From Gammaproteobacteria bacterium (lineage in GTDB: Bacteria; Pseudomonadota; Gammaproteobacteria; JAJDOJ01), in NCBI GenBank assembly GCA_027030565.1, contig JALVEU010000079.1, positions 1-14,889 of the forward strand: a DNA stretch of 14,889 nt. Direction: 5' to 3'. The notes under the pieces were generated by a model that was not told the DNA's origin, made no database searches, and saw nothing but the letters and a program-made list of their open reading frames with translations. This document shows, piece by piece, positions 6,641 through 14,889 of this stretch; position 1 is the stretch's first letter, and every line of letters begins with the position of its first letter. Position numbers and translations under genes: made by a program.

Positions 6641-6663
6641 CACCTTCTGTGACAGGAGCTTCC

Positions 6664-7095
6664 ATGGCCGTCGAACGTACCCTTTCCATCATCAAGCCCG
6701 ATGCCGTGGCCAAGAACGTCATCGGTCAGATCTATGACCGTTTTGAGCGCGCAGGGCTGCGCATCGTCGCCGCCAAGATGCTGCACTTGACCCGCGAGCA
6801 GGCGCGTGCCTTCTATGCGGTGCACAAGGAGCGGCCGTTCTACGAGGATCTTGTGGAATTCATGACCTCTGGTCCAGTGATGGTGCAGGTGCTTGAAGGT
6901 GAGGACGCGATCGCCAAGAATCGTGAGGTGATGGGCGCTACCAATCCCAAGGAGGCAGCCCCCGGCACCATCCGGGCCGATTTCGCCGAGACCGTGGACG
7001 AGAACGCGGTGCATGGCTCCGACGGTCCCGACACGGCTCGCGCCGAGATTGCGTTTTTCTTCAGCGAGATCGAGCTCTGCCCGCGCACGCGATGA
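6664..7095 (+). CDS. ndk: Nucleoside diphosphate kinase
   Basis: Ndk transfers the gamma-phosphate of ATP to NDPs and dNDPs through a phospho-histidine, balancing nucleotide pools. The 143-residue length is exactly typical. The product starts with ERTLSIIKPDAV and carries ATNPKEAAPGTIRADF and the active-site motif NAVHGSDGPDTA with the catalytic His at residue 117. The ATG at 6664 follows AGGAG at 6654-6658, five bases away. It is the first gene of the plus-strand operon. The stop overlaps the rlmN start (ATGA). Expression may be attenuated by the hairpin at 6610-6640. Confidence 0.98.
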   Translation: MAVERTLSIIKPDAVAKNVIGQIYDRFERAGLRIVAAKMLHLTREQARAFYAVHKERPFYEDLVEFMTSGPVMVQVLEGEDAIAKNREVMGATNPKEAAPGTIRADFAETVDENAVHGSDGPDTARAEIAFFFSEIELCPRTR

Positions 7096-8213
7096 CCGCC
7101 GTCGGCGAGAGGACCGAACTGCTGGGCATGCCCCGCGAGCGGCTGGAGGGCTGGTTCGCGGCGCGCGGTGAGAAGCCGTTCCGCGCGCGCCAGGTCCTCA
7201 AATGGATCCATGCCCGAGGGGTGACGGACTTCTCGCAGATGACCGACCTGTCCAAGGCGCTGCGCGAACGTCTCGCCACCGAGGCGGTGCTGCGCCTGCC
7301 CGAAGTGGTGGGTGATCGGATCTCCGCGGACGGTACCCGCAAGTGGGCGCTGCGTGTCGACGCACACAATGTCGTCGAGACGGTGTTCATCCCCGAGGCG
7401 CGGCGAGGGACCCTGTGCGTGTCGTCGCAGGTGGGCTGCGCGCTGGACTGCACCTTCTGCGCCACGGCGCGACAGGGATTCAACCGTAACCTGACAGCGG
7501 CCGAGATCATCGGCCAGGTCTGGCTCGCCCGACGCATCCTGGAGCAGGCGGGCATGGGGACCGCGGCCCTCACCAACGTGGTGCTCATGGGGATGGGCGA
7601 GCCGCTGCTCAACTATCGCAACGTGGTGGACGCGCTCAAGCTGATGATGGACGACGACGCCTACGGCTTCGGCAAGCGCCGGGTGACCCTGAGCACGGCC
7701 GGTGTGGTCCCGGCCATGGACCGGCTGCGCGAGGAGCTCGACGTGAGCCTGGCGGTGTCGCTACATGCCCCGGACGACGCGCTGCGCGACCGGCTCGTGC
7801 CCCTCAACCGCAAGTACCCCATCGCCGAGCTCATGGCCGCCTGTCGCCGGTTTCTCGATGGCAAGCACCGTAAGCACAGCATCACGTTCGAATATGTGAT
7901 GCTCGACGGGATCAACGACTCGGTGGACCATGCGCGGCGCTTGGCGCGGCTGCTTGCCGGTCTGCCGTCCAAGGTCAACCTGATCCCATTCAACCCGTTT
8001 CGGGGCACCCGGTATCGACGCTCCTCCGATGCGGCCACTGCGCGTTTCGCCGCGGTGCTGCAGGACAAAGGCATCACCACGATCACACGGCGCACGCGAG
8101 GAGACGACATCGAGGCGGCCTGCGGCCAGCTGGCCGGCAGGATACGCGATCGTGCCCGGCGTGCCCGCCACTTCGCCCGTGTGGAGGAAATGTTTCGTGC
8201 GCAGTCGGCCTGA
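7092..8213 (+). CDS. rlmN: Dual-specificity 23S rRNA/tRNA adenine-C2 methyltransferase
   Basis: RlmN is a radical SAM enzyme that methylates C2 of A2503 in 23S rRNA and of A37 in some tRNAs, supporting translational accuracy. The 373-residue product carries the radical-SAM cluster CALDCTFC (Cys 116, 120, 123). It also has both cysteines of the ping-pong mechanism: the one in GTLCVSSQ (Cys109) and the C-terminal one in IEAACGQ (Cys344). GMGEPLLNY and STAGVVP (SAM binding) are also present. The resistance enzyme Cfr is related, but the sequence and neighbourhood fit housekeeping RlmN. The start is the ATG overlapping the ndk stop. Confidence 0.98.
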   Translation: MTAVGERTELLGMPRERLEGWFAARGEKPFRARQVLKWIHARGVTDFSQMTDLSKALRERLATEAVLRLPEVVGDRISADGTRKWALRVDAHNVVETVFIPEARRGTLCVSSQVGCALDCTFCATARQGFNRNLTAAEIIGQVWLARRILEQAGMGTAALTNVVLMGMGEPLLNYRNVVDALKLMMDDDAYGFGKRRVTLSTAGVVPAMDRLREELDVSLAVSLHAPDDALRDRLVPLNRKYPIAELMAACRRFLDGKHRKHSITFEYVMLDGINDSVDHARRLARLLAGLPSKVNLIPFNPFRGTRYRRSSDAATARFAAVLQDKGITTITRRTRGDDIEAACGQLAGRIRDRARRARHFARVEEMFRAQSA

Positions 8214-8997
8214 GGAGTCGGTAGGAGTCCGCAGTGCCTGGCACCGGTTTCTCGACGGTGTACGGCCATGGGTGCTCGCGGTGTTGACGGTGGCGCTGGC
8301 GGCCGCTTGCAGCAATACCCCGGAACGCAAGGCGAATCTGCGCGAAGCGGCGCGGATCAACGTGAGCCTGGGGGCGGGGTATCTGAATCAGGGCGATGTG
8401 GACCTCGCCAACGAGAAACTCGTCAAGGCATTGCAACAGGCCCCGGATCTTCCCGAGGCGCACTGGACCTACGCATTGTTGCAGATGCGCCTGCAGAACT
8501 ACGAGGCCGCCGAGCAGCATTTCAAGAAGGCGTTGGAGCTGGATCCCAACGACTCCCGGGGTCACAACAACTACGGCATCTTCCTGTGCGAGCGTGGCCG
8601 CCATGCGGATGCCATTCAACAGTTCCTGAAGGCGGCGGCCGATCCTCTGTACGATGCGATCCCGGCCGCGTACGTGAATGCAGGAGTCTGTGCAGAGAAG
8701 ATCCCCGATCCGGCGGCTGCCGAACGTTATCTGCTTCAGGCCCTGGAGCACGATCCCAATTTCCCCCAGGCCCTGCTCAAGCTCGCCGGGCTCATGCTCG
8801 ACCAGGGCCGGATCCAAGAGGCGGCCACTTACTTGCAACGTTATGAGGCCGTGTCCCGGCCGACTGCCGAGTCGCTCCTCCTGGGCTACCGGCTGGCCCG
8901 GGCGCGTGGTGACCACGCCGCGGCGCGGCGTTACGGCGGTGTGCTCGTCAAGCAGTTCCCGGATTCTCCCCAGGCCCAGGAAGTGTTGCGGCGGTGA
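8197..8997 (+). CDS. pilF: Type IV pilus biogenesis pilotin PilF/PilW
   Basis: PilF is an outer-membrane TPR lipoprotein that helps the secretin PilQ localise and assemble for type IV pili. The 266-residue product has a lipoprotein signal peptide (WVLAVLTVALAAAC, lipidated Cys at residue 38) and a run of TPR helices from about residue 50 to the end. Examples are NQGDVDLANEKLVKALQQAP, NYEAAEQHFKKALELDPND and GRHADAIQQFLKAA. The frame is open far upstream, but the GTG at 8197 preceded by GGAGG (8183-8187, 9 bases away) fits best. It puts a basic n-region before the hydrophobic core and overlaps the rlmN end by 17 bases. The other pilus genes are not in this window. Confidence 0.93.
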   Translation: MRSRPEESVGVRSAWHRFLDGVRPWVLAVLTVALAAACSNTPERKANLREAARINVSLGAGYLNQGDVDLANEKLVKALQQAPDLPEAHWTYALLQMRLQNYEAAEQHFKKALELDPNDSRGHNNYGIFLCERGRHADAIQQFLKAAADPLYDAIPAAYVNAGVCAEKIPDPAAAERYLLQALEHDPNFPQALLKLAGLMLDQGRIQEAATYLQRYEAVSRPTAESLLLGYRLARARGDHAAARRYGGVLVKQFPDSPQAQEVLRR

Positions 8998-10021
8998 CCG
9001 AGGCCGACACCACCCCCTTGCGTGCCGACCCGGCGGGTCTCGGCCCCGGCGAGGCCCTGACCCAGGCACGGGAGGAGTTCGATATCCCCATCGAGGAAAT
9101 GGCCAGGCGTCTGCGTCTGTCCGTGGCCACGGTACGCGCTCTGGAGGAGTGTGACCGCGCGTCCCTGCCCGAGACCGCGTACGTGTTGGGTTACGTGCGC
9201 GCCTACGTGCGCATGCTGGATCTGGATCCCGATCCGTATGTGGCGGCGTATCGGGCCTGGCTGCGGCGGGATGCCGAGGAGGTTCCCAGCCAGCCAGAAG
9301 ACACCGAGCCTGCCCCGCGCCGGTCCCATCGGCCGCTCGGCTGGATTGCACTGGCAGTGGCGGCCGGCATCGCGGCCGTGGTGCTCTGGTGGTGGCAGAC
9401 GCGCGCTCCCCTCGACGGTGCCCGGGCTCCCGTGGTGACGTCTACTTTGGAGGAGGGCGGCGGCCGAGGGGAGTCTCCGGCCGGACCGGGGGCGATGCCT
9501 TCTTCCGACCGGGCACAGGAGGCGGAGGGCATGGGGATGGCTGGAGGTTCGTCTCTTCCGCAGCATCCGGCACCAACCCCCGAGCCACCCGAGAAGCCGG
9601 CCCAGGATGGGTCTCCGGCACCCCCCGACTCGGATGCCGGGATGGCGCAGGAGGCGGGGACGGCCGTCCCCACCGCAGGGCCCCGCCGGCACGAGCCGGA
9701 CGCGCGTCCAGCCGTGGAGTCTTCCACCGCAGCCGCGGCCCCCGTCCCCGCCGAGGGCACGCACCAGCTGACCCTGCGGTTCAAGGCGCGGTCCTGGACC
9801 GAGGTGTACGATGCCGACGGCCGGCGCCTCCTGTTCGATCTGTACAAGCCGGGCCAGGTGAAGGTGGTCCAGGGCCGGCCGCCGTTCAAGATCCGGCTGG
9901 GTTTCGCCGATGGCGTGGAGCTCCTCTACGACGGTGAGCCCGTGGACATGCGCCGTTACGTGCGTCCCGACAAGACGGCGCGTTTTACGCTGGGTGAGCC
10001 TGGCGCCCCGGGAGCGAGCCC

Positions 10022-10025
<4 letters not shown>
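8994..10025 (+). CDS. rodZ: Cytoskeletal/shape protein RodZ
   Basis: RodZ anchors MreB filaments to the inner membrane and keeps rod shape. The 343-residue product has the expected order. It opens with a cytoplasmic HTH_25-type domain (about 20-90, with IPIEEMARRLRLSVATVRALE and ETAYVLGYVRAYVRML). A single TM helix (about 115-134, ending in LWWWQ) precedes a long low-complexity periplasmic linker rich in Pro, Ala, Gly and Glu (about 137-255). A DUF4115-type beta domain closes the protein (about 258-333, LTLRFKARSWTEVYDADGRR, GRPPFKIRLG). The start is a GTG sharing GTGA with the pilF stop. Confidence 0.95.
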
Positions 10026-11307
<1,282 letters not shown>

Positions 11308-11311
<4 letters not shown>

Positions 11312-11946
11312 CCGATTACGAGACCGAAGAACAACGTGTCGAGGCGATCCGCAAGTGGTGGGCCGAGAACGGCACCTCGATCATTCTCGGGGCGCTGCTC
11401 GGAATCGGCCTGCTGTTGGGATGGCGGGGCTGGGTCTACTGGAAGCAGAAGACGGCGGAGGAGGCCTCCGATCACTACGCCCGGTTGGTGCAAGCGGTGG
11501 CCGATGCCGAGCTGGAATCGGCCGAGCGCGAGGCCGGGCTGCTCAAGGTGGATTACGGATCCACACCCTATGCCGCCGTAGCGGCATTGGCACTGGCGCG
11601 TCTGGAGGCGCAGCAGGGCGCCCTGGACAAGGCCGCTGCAGAGCTCCAGTGGGTGCTGGACAACGCGACGCAGGAGACGGCGCGACAGGTGGCGCGGCTG
11701 CGCCTGGCTCGCGTGCGCACCGCACAGCAGCGCCCTGACGAGGCCCTGGCCCTGCTCGAGGACCTGCCGGAGGCGTATATGGCGCTAGTGGAAGAGGCGC
11801 GGGGGGATGCCCTGCTGAGCAAGGGTGACCGGGACGGGGCGCGCGCGGCCTATGATCGGGCGCTCGCCGCGGCCGGGCGCACCGTGGACTACCTCCAGTG
11901 GAAACGGGACGACTTGGGCGATCCCCCCCAGGTGGCCGGTGAATGA
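11308..11946 (+). CDS. yfgM: YfgM-family inner-membrane TPR protein (SecYEG-associated)
   Basis: YfgM is a single-pass inner-membrane protein with a periplasmic TPR-like domain; in E. coli it associates with SecYEG and PpiD and passes newly exported proteins to periplasmic chaperones. The 212-residue product has a short cytoplasmic N-terminus (EEQRVEAIRKWWAENG), a TM helix (about 24-44) and a helical TPR-like region (AALALARLEAQQGALDKAAAELQWVLDNA and onward). The EQRVEAIRKWWAENG-TM opening is characteristic. ATGA overlaps at both ends couple it to hisS and bamB, the usual family context. Confidence 0.94.
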
Positions 11947-13187
11947 GCACCGGAGTGGACAGGCGGGCGGTCCGCTTCACAGGCGCAGCCCTCCCGTGGC
12001 GAGTGCTCTTGCGGCTGTTCGCCGCTGCAACGCTGGTGGTGCAGTTGGGTGGCTGCGCCGTCTGGGAACGCATGACCGGCCTGTTCGGCGAGGAAAACGT
12101 CAACCCGCCTGCAGAGCTCCCCGAAATCGCTCCAACGCTCCGGGTGCAGGTCCTGTGGCGCCGGGAGGTGGGCCAGGGCGTCGAACAGGACTACACCAGG
12201 CTCATGCCCCTGGTGCTCGGGGACACGGTGTATGCGGCGGGGGCGCGGGGCAAGGTGGCGGCGCTGGATGCGCGCTCGGGCGCACCGCGCTGGGAGGTGA
12301 AGCTGGACGTGCAGACCAACGCCGGGGTCAACGGCGGCGAGAACCTGGTGGCGATCGGCACCAGCGAAGGCGAGGTGATCGCGCTGGATCCGGTCACCGG
12401 CGAGGAACACTGGCGGCGCACCCTCACCAGCGAAGTCATGGCCATCTCGCGCGAGGTGGACGAGACCGTGATCGTGCGCACCAACGATGGCTGGGTCTGG
12501 GCCCTGGACGCACGCAGCGGCGAACAGCGCTGGAGTACGCGCCGCATGCCGCCGCCCTTGAGCCTGCGTGGGCAGAGTCGCCCTCGGATCGCCCTGGATC
12601 GCGTGGTGGTGGGGTTCGACGACGGCAAGCTGGCGGCTTTCTCCCTGCCGGACGGAGTCAAGCTGTGGCAGGCCACGGTGGCCGTGCCCGAGGGGCGTTC
12701 GGAAGTGGAACGGCTCGTGGACGTGGACGGCCAGATCCGGGTGCGTGACGGCGTGGTCTACGCTGCGGCCTACCACGGCCGCGTGGTGGCCGTCTCCCTG
12801 GCCGAGGGACGCATCCTCTGGGCACGGGAGATCGGCTCTCACGCGGGCCTGGACGCAGACGACCTGTGGATCTACGTGACCGACGATCAGGACCAGGTGT
12901 GGGCGCTGGACGGTGAGACGGGGGCTTCGCTGTGGAAACAGGACAAGCTCGAGTACCGGCGGCTGAGCGCGCCTGCAGTCGTCGGTGAATACGTCGTGGC
13001 CGGCGACTTCGAAGGCTATCTGCACTGGATGGACAAGACCGACGGACACTTCGTGGCCCGTGTGGAGGTGGACGGCGAGGGGATCCTCAGCCCGCCGGTC
13101 GTGGTGGACGGTCGTCTCTACGTACAGGGTCGGGGGGGTATCGTCGCTGCACTGGCGGTGGGCGGGGAAACGCCTCAATCGCCATGA
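11943..13187 (+). CDS. bamB: Outer-membrane assembly lipoprotein BamB
   Basis: BamB is an eight-bladed propeller lipoprotein of the BAM complex that supports insertion of beta-barrel proteins through BamA. The 414-residue product has a lipoprotein signal (LVVQLGGC, Cys at residue 38). About eight PQQ-like repeats can be counted, each with a (V/I)xALDxxxGxxxW core, for example KVAALDARSGAPRW, EVIALDPVTGEEHW, WVWALDARSGEQRW and QVWALDGETGASLW. The ATG at 11943 gives a somewhat long n-region (about 20 residues) before the hydrophobic core; no better start is visible, and this one shares ATGA with the yfgM stop. Confidence 0.96.
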   Translation: MSTGVDRRAVRFTGAALPWRVLLRLFAAATLVVQLGGCAVWERMTGLFGEENVNPPAELPEIAPTLRVQVLWRREVGQGVEQDYTRLMPLVLGDTVYAAGARGKVAALDARSGAPRWEVKLDVQTNAGVNGGENLVAIGTSEGEVIALDPVTGEEHWRRTLTSEVMAISREVDETVIVRTNDGWVWALDARSGEQRWSTRRMPPPLSLRGQSRPRIALDRVVVGFDDGKLAAFSLPDGVKLWQATVAVPEGRSEVERLVDVDGQIRVRDGVVYAAAYHGRVVAVSLAEGRILWAREIGSHAGLDADDLWIYVTDDQDQVWALDGETGASLWKQDKLEYRRLSAPAVVGEYVVAGDFEGYLHWMDKTDGHFVARVEVDGEGILSPPVVVDGRLYVQGRGGIVAALAVGGETPQSP

Positions 13188-14599
13188 GGCCGGTCGTCGC
13201 CCTGGTGGGCCGCCCCAATGTGGGCAAGTCGACCTTGTTCAATGTCCTGACCCGCAGCCGGGATGCGCTGGTGGCCGACCATCCCGGGCTGACACGTGAT
13301 CGCAAGTACGGCATCGGCCGCGTGGGGGATGCCGACTATCTGGTGGTCGATACCGGTGGACTCGGGCTGGAGTTGGAGGCGCTCGACGAACGCATGGCGC
13401 GCCAGACCGCTCAAGCCGTGCAGGAGGCCGATGCAGTCGTTTTCCTGGTGGATGCGCGAGAGGGCCTGACCGCTCGTGACGAGGAAATCGCCCAGCGTCT
13501 GCGCGAGTCGGGCAAGCCGGTGGTGCTGGCGGTCAACAAGACCGATGGGCTGGACGTGGAGCAGGCGCTCAGCGAGTTCTACCGGCTGGGCATCGCACCG
13601 GTGGTGCCCATCGCTGCGGCACACGGTCGTGGGGTGCACCGCCTGGTCGATGCGGTGATGCAGGTACTGCCGGAGGAGATCCGCGGCAGTGCCGTGGCCG
13701 AGCGCGAGGTGGGGGCTGGCGAAGGTATCCGCATCGCTTTCGTGGGGCGGCCCAATGTGGGCAAGTCCACGCTCATCAACCGACTGCTCGGGGAAGAACG
13801 GCTGGTGACCCTGGACCGGCCGGGGACCACACGCGACACGGTGGAGGTCCCGTTTGAACGGGAGGGACGACGCTACGTGCTCATCGACACCGCCGGGGTG
13901 CGGCGCCGGGCCCGGGTTCGTGAAGCCGTGGAGAAGTTCAGCGTCATCAAGAGCCTGCAGGCCGCGGAGCGGGCCGACGTGGTGGTCATGGTGCTGGACG
14001 CCCGCGAAGGGGTCACCGAGCAGGATGCGACGCTCCTGGGCCTGGTCCTCGAAATGGGTCGCGCGGTGGTTCTGGTGGTCAACAAATGGGACGGGCTGAC
14101 AGCCGAGCAGAAGGCCCGGGTGCGTGCAGGCATCGCACGTCGTCTCGGATTCCTGGACTTCTGTGAACGAATCGAAGTCTCGGCCCTGCACGGTACGGGT
14201 GTGGGGCTGATATTGCCCGCCGTGCAGCGGGCCGACCAGGCGGCACGGTTCCGCATCCCCACCCCGGAGCTCAATCGGCTGCTGGAGCAGGCGGTGGCCG
14301 CCCATCAGCCCCCCATGTCCCGGGGCCGTCGCATCAAGCTGCGTTACGCCCACCAGGTGGGGATTCGCCCGCCCACCATCGTCGTCTACGGGACCCAGGC
14401 CACCCGCCTGCCGGCCGCATACCGACGCTACCTCATCAACACCATACGCAAGACCTACGGTCTGGTCGGTTCACCCATCCGCCTGGAGCTGCGCAGCGCG
14501 GAGAATCCATTTGCGGGGCGCCGCAACAAACTCACACCGCGGCAGCAGCGCAAGCGCCAGCGACTCATGCGCCACGTGAAGCAGAGGCGGCGGCGATGA
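13184..14599 (+). CDS. der: Ribosome-associated GTPase Der (EngA)
   Basis: Der is an essential tandem-domain GTPase in 50S subunit assembly. The 471-residue product contains two complete G domains. GD1 has GRPNVGKS (9-16), DTGG and NKTD. GD2 has a second GRPNVGKS (188-195), DTAG and NKWD. A C-terminal KH-like domain (about 360-445, including RIKLRYAHQVGIRPPTIVVY and NPFAGRRNK) and a strongly basic tail follow. The ATG shares ATGA with the bamB stop. The stop in turn overlaps the start of the phosphopantetheinyl transferase gene. Confidence 0.98.
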   Translation: MRPVVALVGRPNVGKSTLFNVLTRSRDALVADHPGLTRDRKYGIGRVGDADYLVVDTGGLGLELEALDERMARQTAQAVQEADAVVFLVDAREGLTARDEEIAQRLRESGKPVVLAVNKTDGLDVEQALSEFYRLGIAPVVPIAAAHGRGVHRLVDAVMQVLPEEIRGSAVAEREVGAGEGIRIAFVGRPNVGKSTLINRLLGEERLVTLDRPGTTRDTVEVPFEREGRRYVLIDTAGVRRRARVREAVEKFSVIKSLQAAERADVVVMVLDAREGVTEQDATLLGLVLEMGRAVVLVVNKWDGLTAEQKARVRAGIARRLGFLDFCERIEVSALHGTGVGLILPAVQRADQAARFRIPTPELNRLLEQAVAAHQPPMSRGRRIKLRYAHQVGIRPPTIVVYGTQATRLPAAYRRYLINTIRKTYGLVGSPIRLELRSAENPFAGRRNKLTPRQQRKRQRLMRHVKQRRRR

Positions 14600-14889
14600 G
14601 CGCCCAGGTCCTCGTATGGGTCATCTCCCTGGATGCACCACGGGCCGTGGTGCGGCGCTGCACGCGCTGGTTGGATGCGGCGGAGCGGTCTCGAATGCAA
14701 CGGCTGCGGGACGTTGGTGAGCGACGTCGTTTCGCGGTGGCACATGGGGCCATGCGCGAGATCCTCGGTGCTCGGCTCGGGTGTCCTCCACAGGTCCTCG
14801 TATTCTCCTACGGCCGCTTCGGCAAGCCGGAACTGAGTTGGCCGCGGCCACGCGCCCGGCGACTGGAGTTCAATCTCTCTCATTCGGGC
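14596..14889 (+). CDS. Sfp-type 4'-phosphopantetheinyl transferase (3'-truncated by window edge)
   Basis: The first 98 codons are visible. Family members move the phosphopantetheine arm of CoA to a Ser on carrier proteins (fatty acid, polyketide or non-ribosomal peptide synthesis). The N-terminal half fits: LDAAERSRMQRLRDVGERRRFAVAHGAMREIL, then the GKPEL motif and FNLSHSG at the window edge. The catalytic Mg2+-binding motif of the C-terminal half lies outside. The ATG at 14596 shares ATGA with the der stop, so the gene appears to be the distal member of the ndk operon. Whether it serves primary or secondary metabolism cannot be told here. Confidence 0.88.
   Translation, partial: MSAQVLVWVISLDAPRAVVRRCTRWLDAAERSRMQRLRDVGERRRFAVAHGAMREILGARLGCPPQVLVFSYGRFGKPELSWPRPRARRLEFNLSHSG

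Larger units (their letters stand above)
6317..6663. other. Divergent intergenic regulatory region
   Basis: About 350 bases separate the minus-strand membrane protein gene from ndk. The region holds a sigma70-like promoter facing each way and a terminator-like hairpin just before ndk. It also has a minor CCGGA/TCCGG stem-loop at 6391-6403. I see no credible gene in it; the open frames crossing it have no coding character or ribosome sites. Confidence 0.7.

Noticed and set aside
8029..8196. Extension of pilF upstream into rlmN
   Set aside because: It would put about 56 extra residues before the lipoprotein signal peptide; the GTG at 8197 has a strong Shine-Dalgarno and gives a normal signal sequence.
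8083..9351. Long minus-strand open frame (422 codons) antisense to pilF and rodZ
   Set aside because: The Arg/Gly/Pro/His-rich composition mirrors the codon bias of the plus-strand genes; there are no recognisable motifs.
11889..14353. Two long minus-strand open frames antisense to bamB and der
   Set aside because: They lie exactly opposite conserved genes and have His/Pro/Gln-rich shadow composition and no ribosome site.

Overview
The window looks like chromosomal DNA of a high-GC gammaproteobacterium. The main reason is the gene order ndk-rlmN-pilF-rodZ-hisS-yfgM-bamB-der, which is a gammaproteobacterial signature. The organism is Gram-negative, since it has the BAM outer-membrane lipoprotein BamB and the pilotin PilF. 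A purple-sulfur or Ectothiorhodospiraceae-like lineage would fit the composition, but this is a guess; no 16S or other taxonomic marker is present.

Layout. (1) Positions 1-1318, plus strand: the end of moaA (molybdenum cofactor) coupled through an ATGA overlap to a small CbiX/SirB-type sirohydrochlorin chelatase. (2) Positions 1358-6316, minus strand: four genes that read as an accessory block. In transcription order they are a conserved small membrane protein of unknown function, a glutathionyl-hydroquinone reductase, an exported Trp/Pro-rich protein of unknown function that overlaps the reductase, and a secreted 842-residue protein. The last has a seven-repeat FG-GAP propeller, an Ig-like domain and a C-terminal CBM6-like domain. 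A GC-rich hairpin sits between the converging cbiX and FG-GAP genes. (3) Positions 6317-6663: a divergent regulatory region with a sigma70-like promoter in each direction. Just upstream of ndk lies a near-perfect intrinsic terminator, which makes ndk look attenuated. (4) Positions 6664-14889, plus strand: ndk, rlmN, pilF, rodZ, hisS, yfgM, bamB, der and the first 98 codons of an Sfp-type phosphopantetheinyl transferase.

Every junction in block 4 is a gene overlap (ATGA or GTGA in all but one case). The genes are probably one translationally coupled operon linking nucleotide supply (Ndk), translation fidelity (RlmN, HisS, Der), pilus and shape functions (PilF, RodZ) and outer-membrane assembly (YfgM, BamB). 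ispG, often found between rodZ and hisS in this neighbourhood, is absent.

Most of the window is ordinary core genome. The parts most worth a second look are the ndk leader (terminator hairpin plus a GATTTTT start region), the two exported minus-strand proteins, and the moaA-chelatase pairing. I see no mobile element, CRISPR array, tRNA or rRNA.
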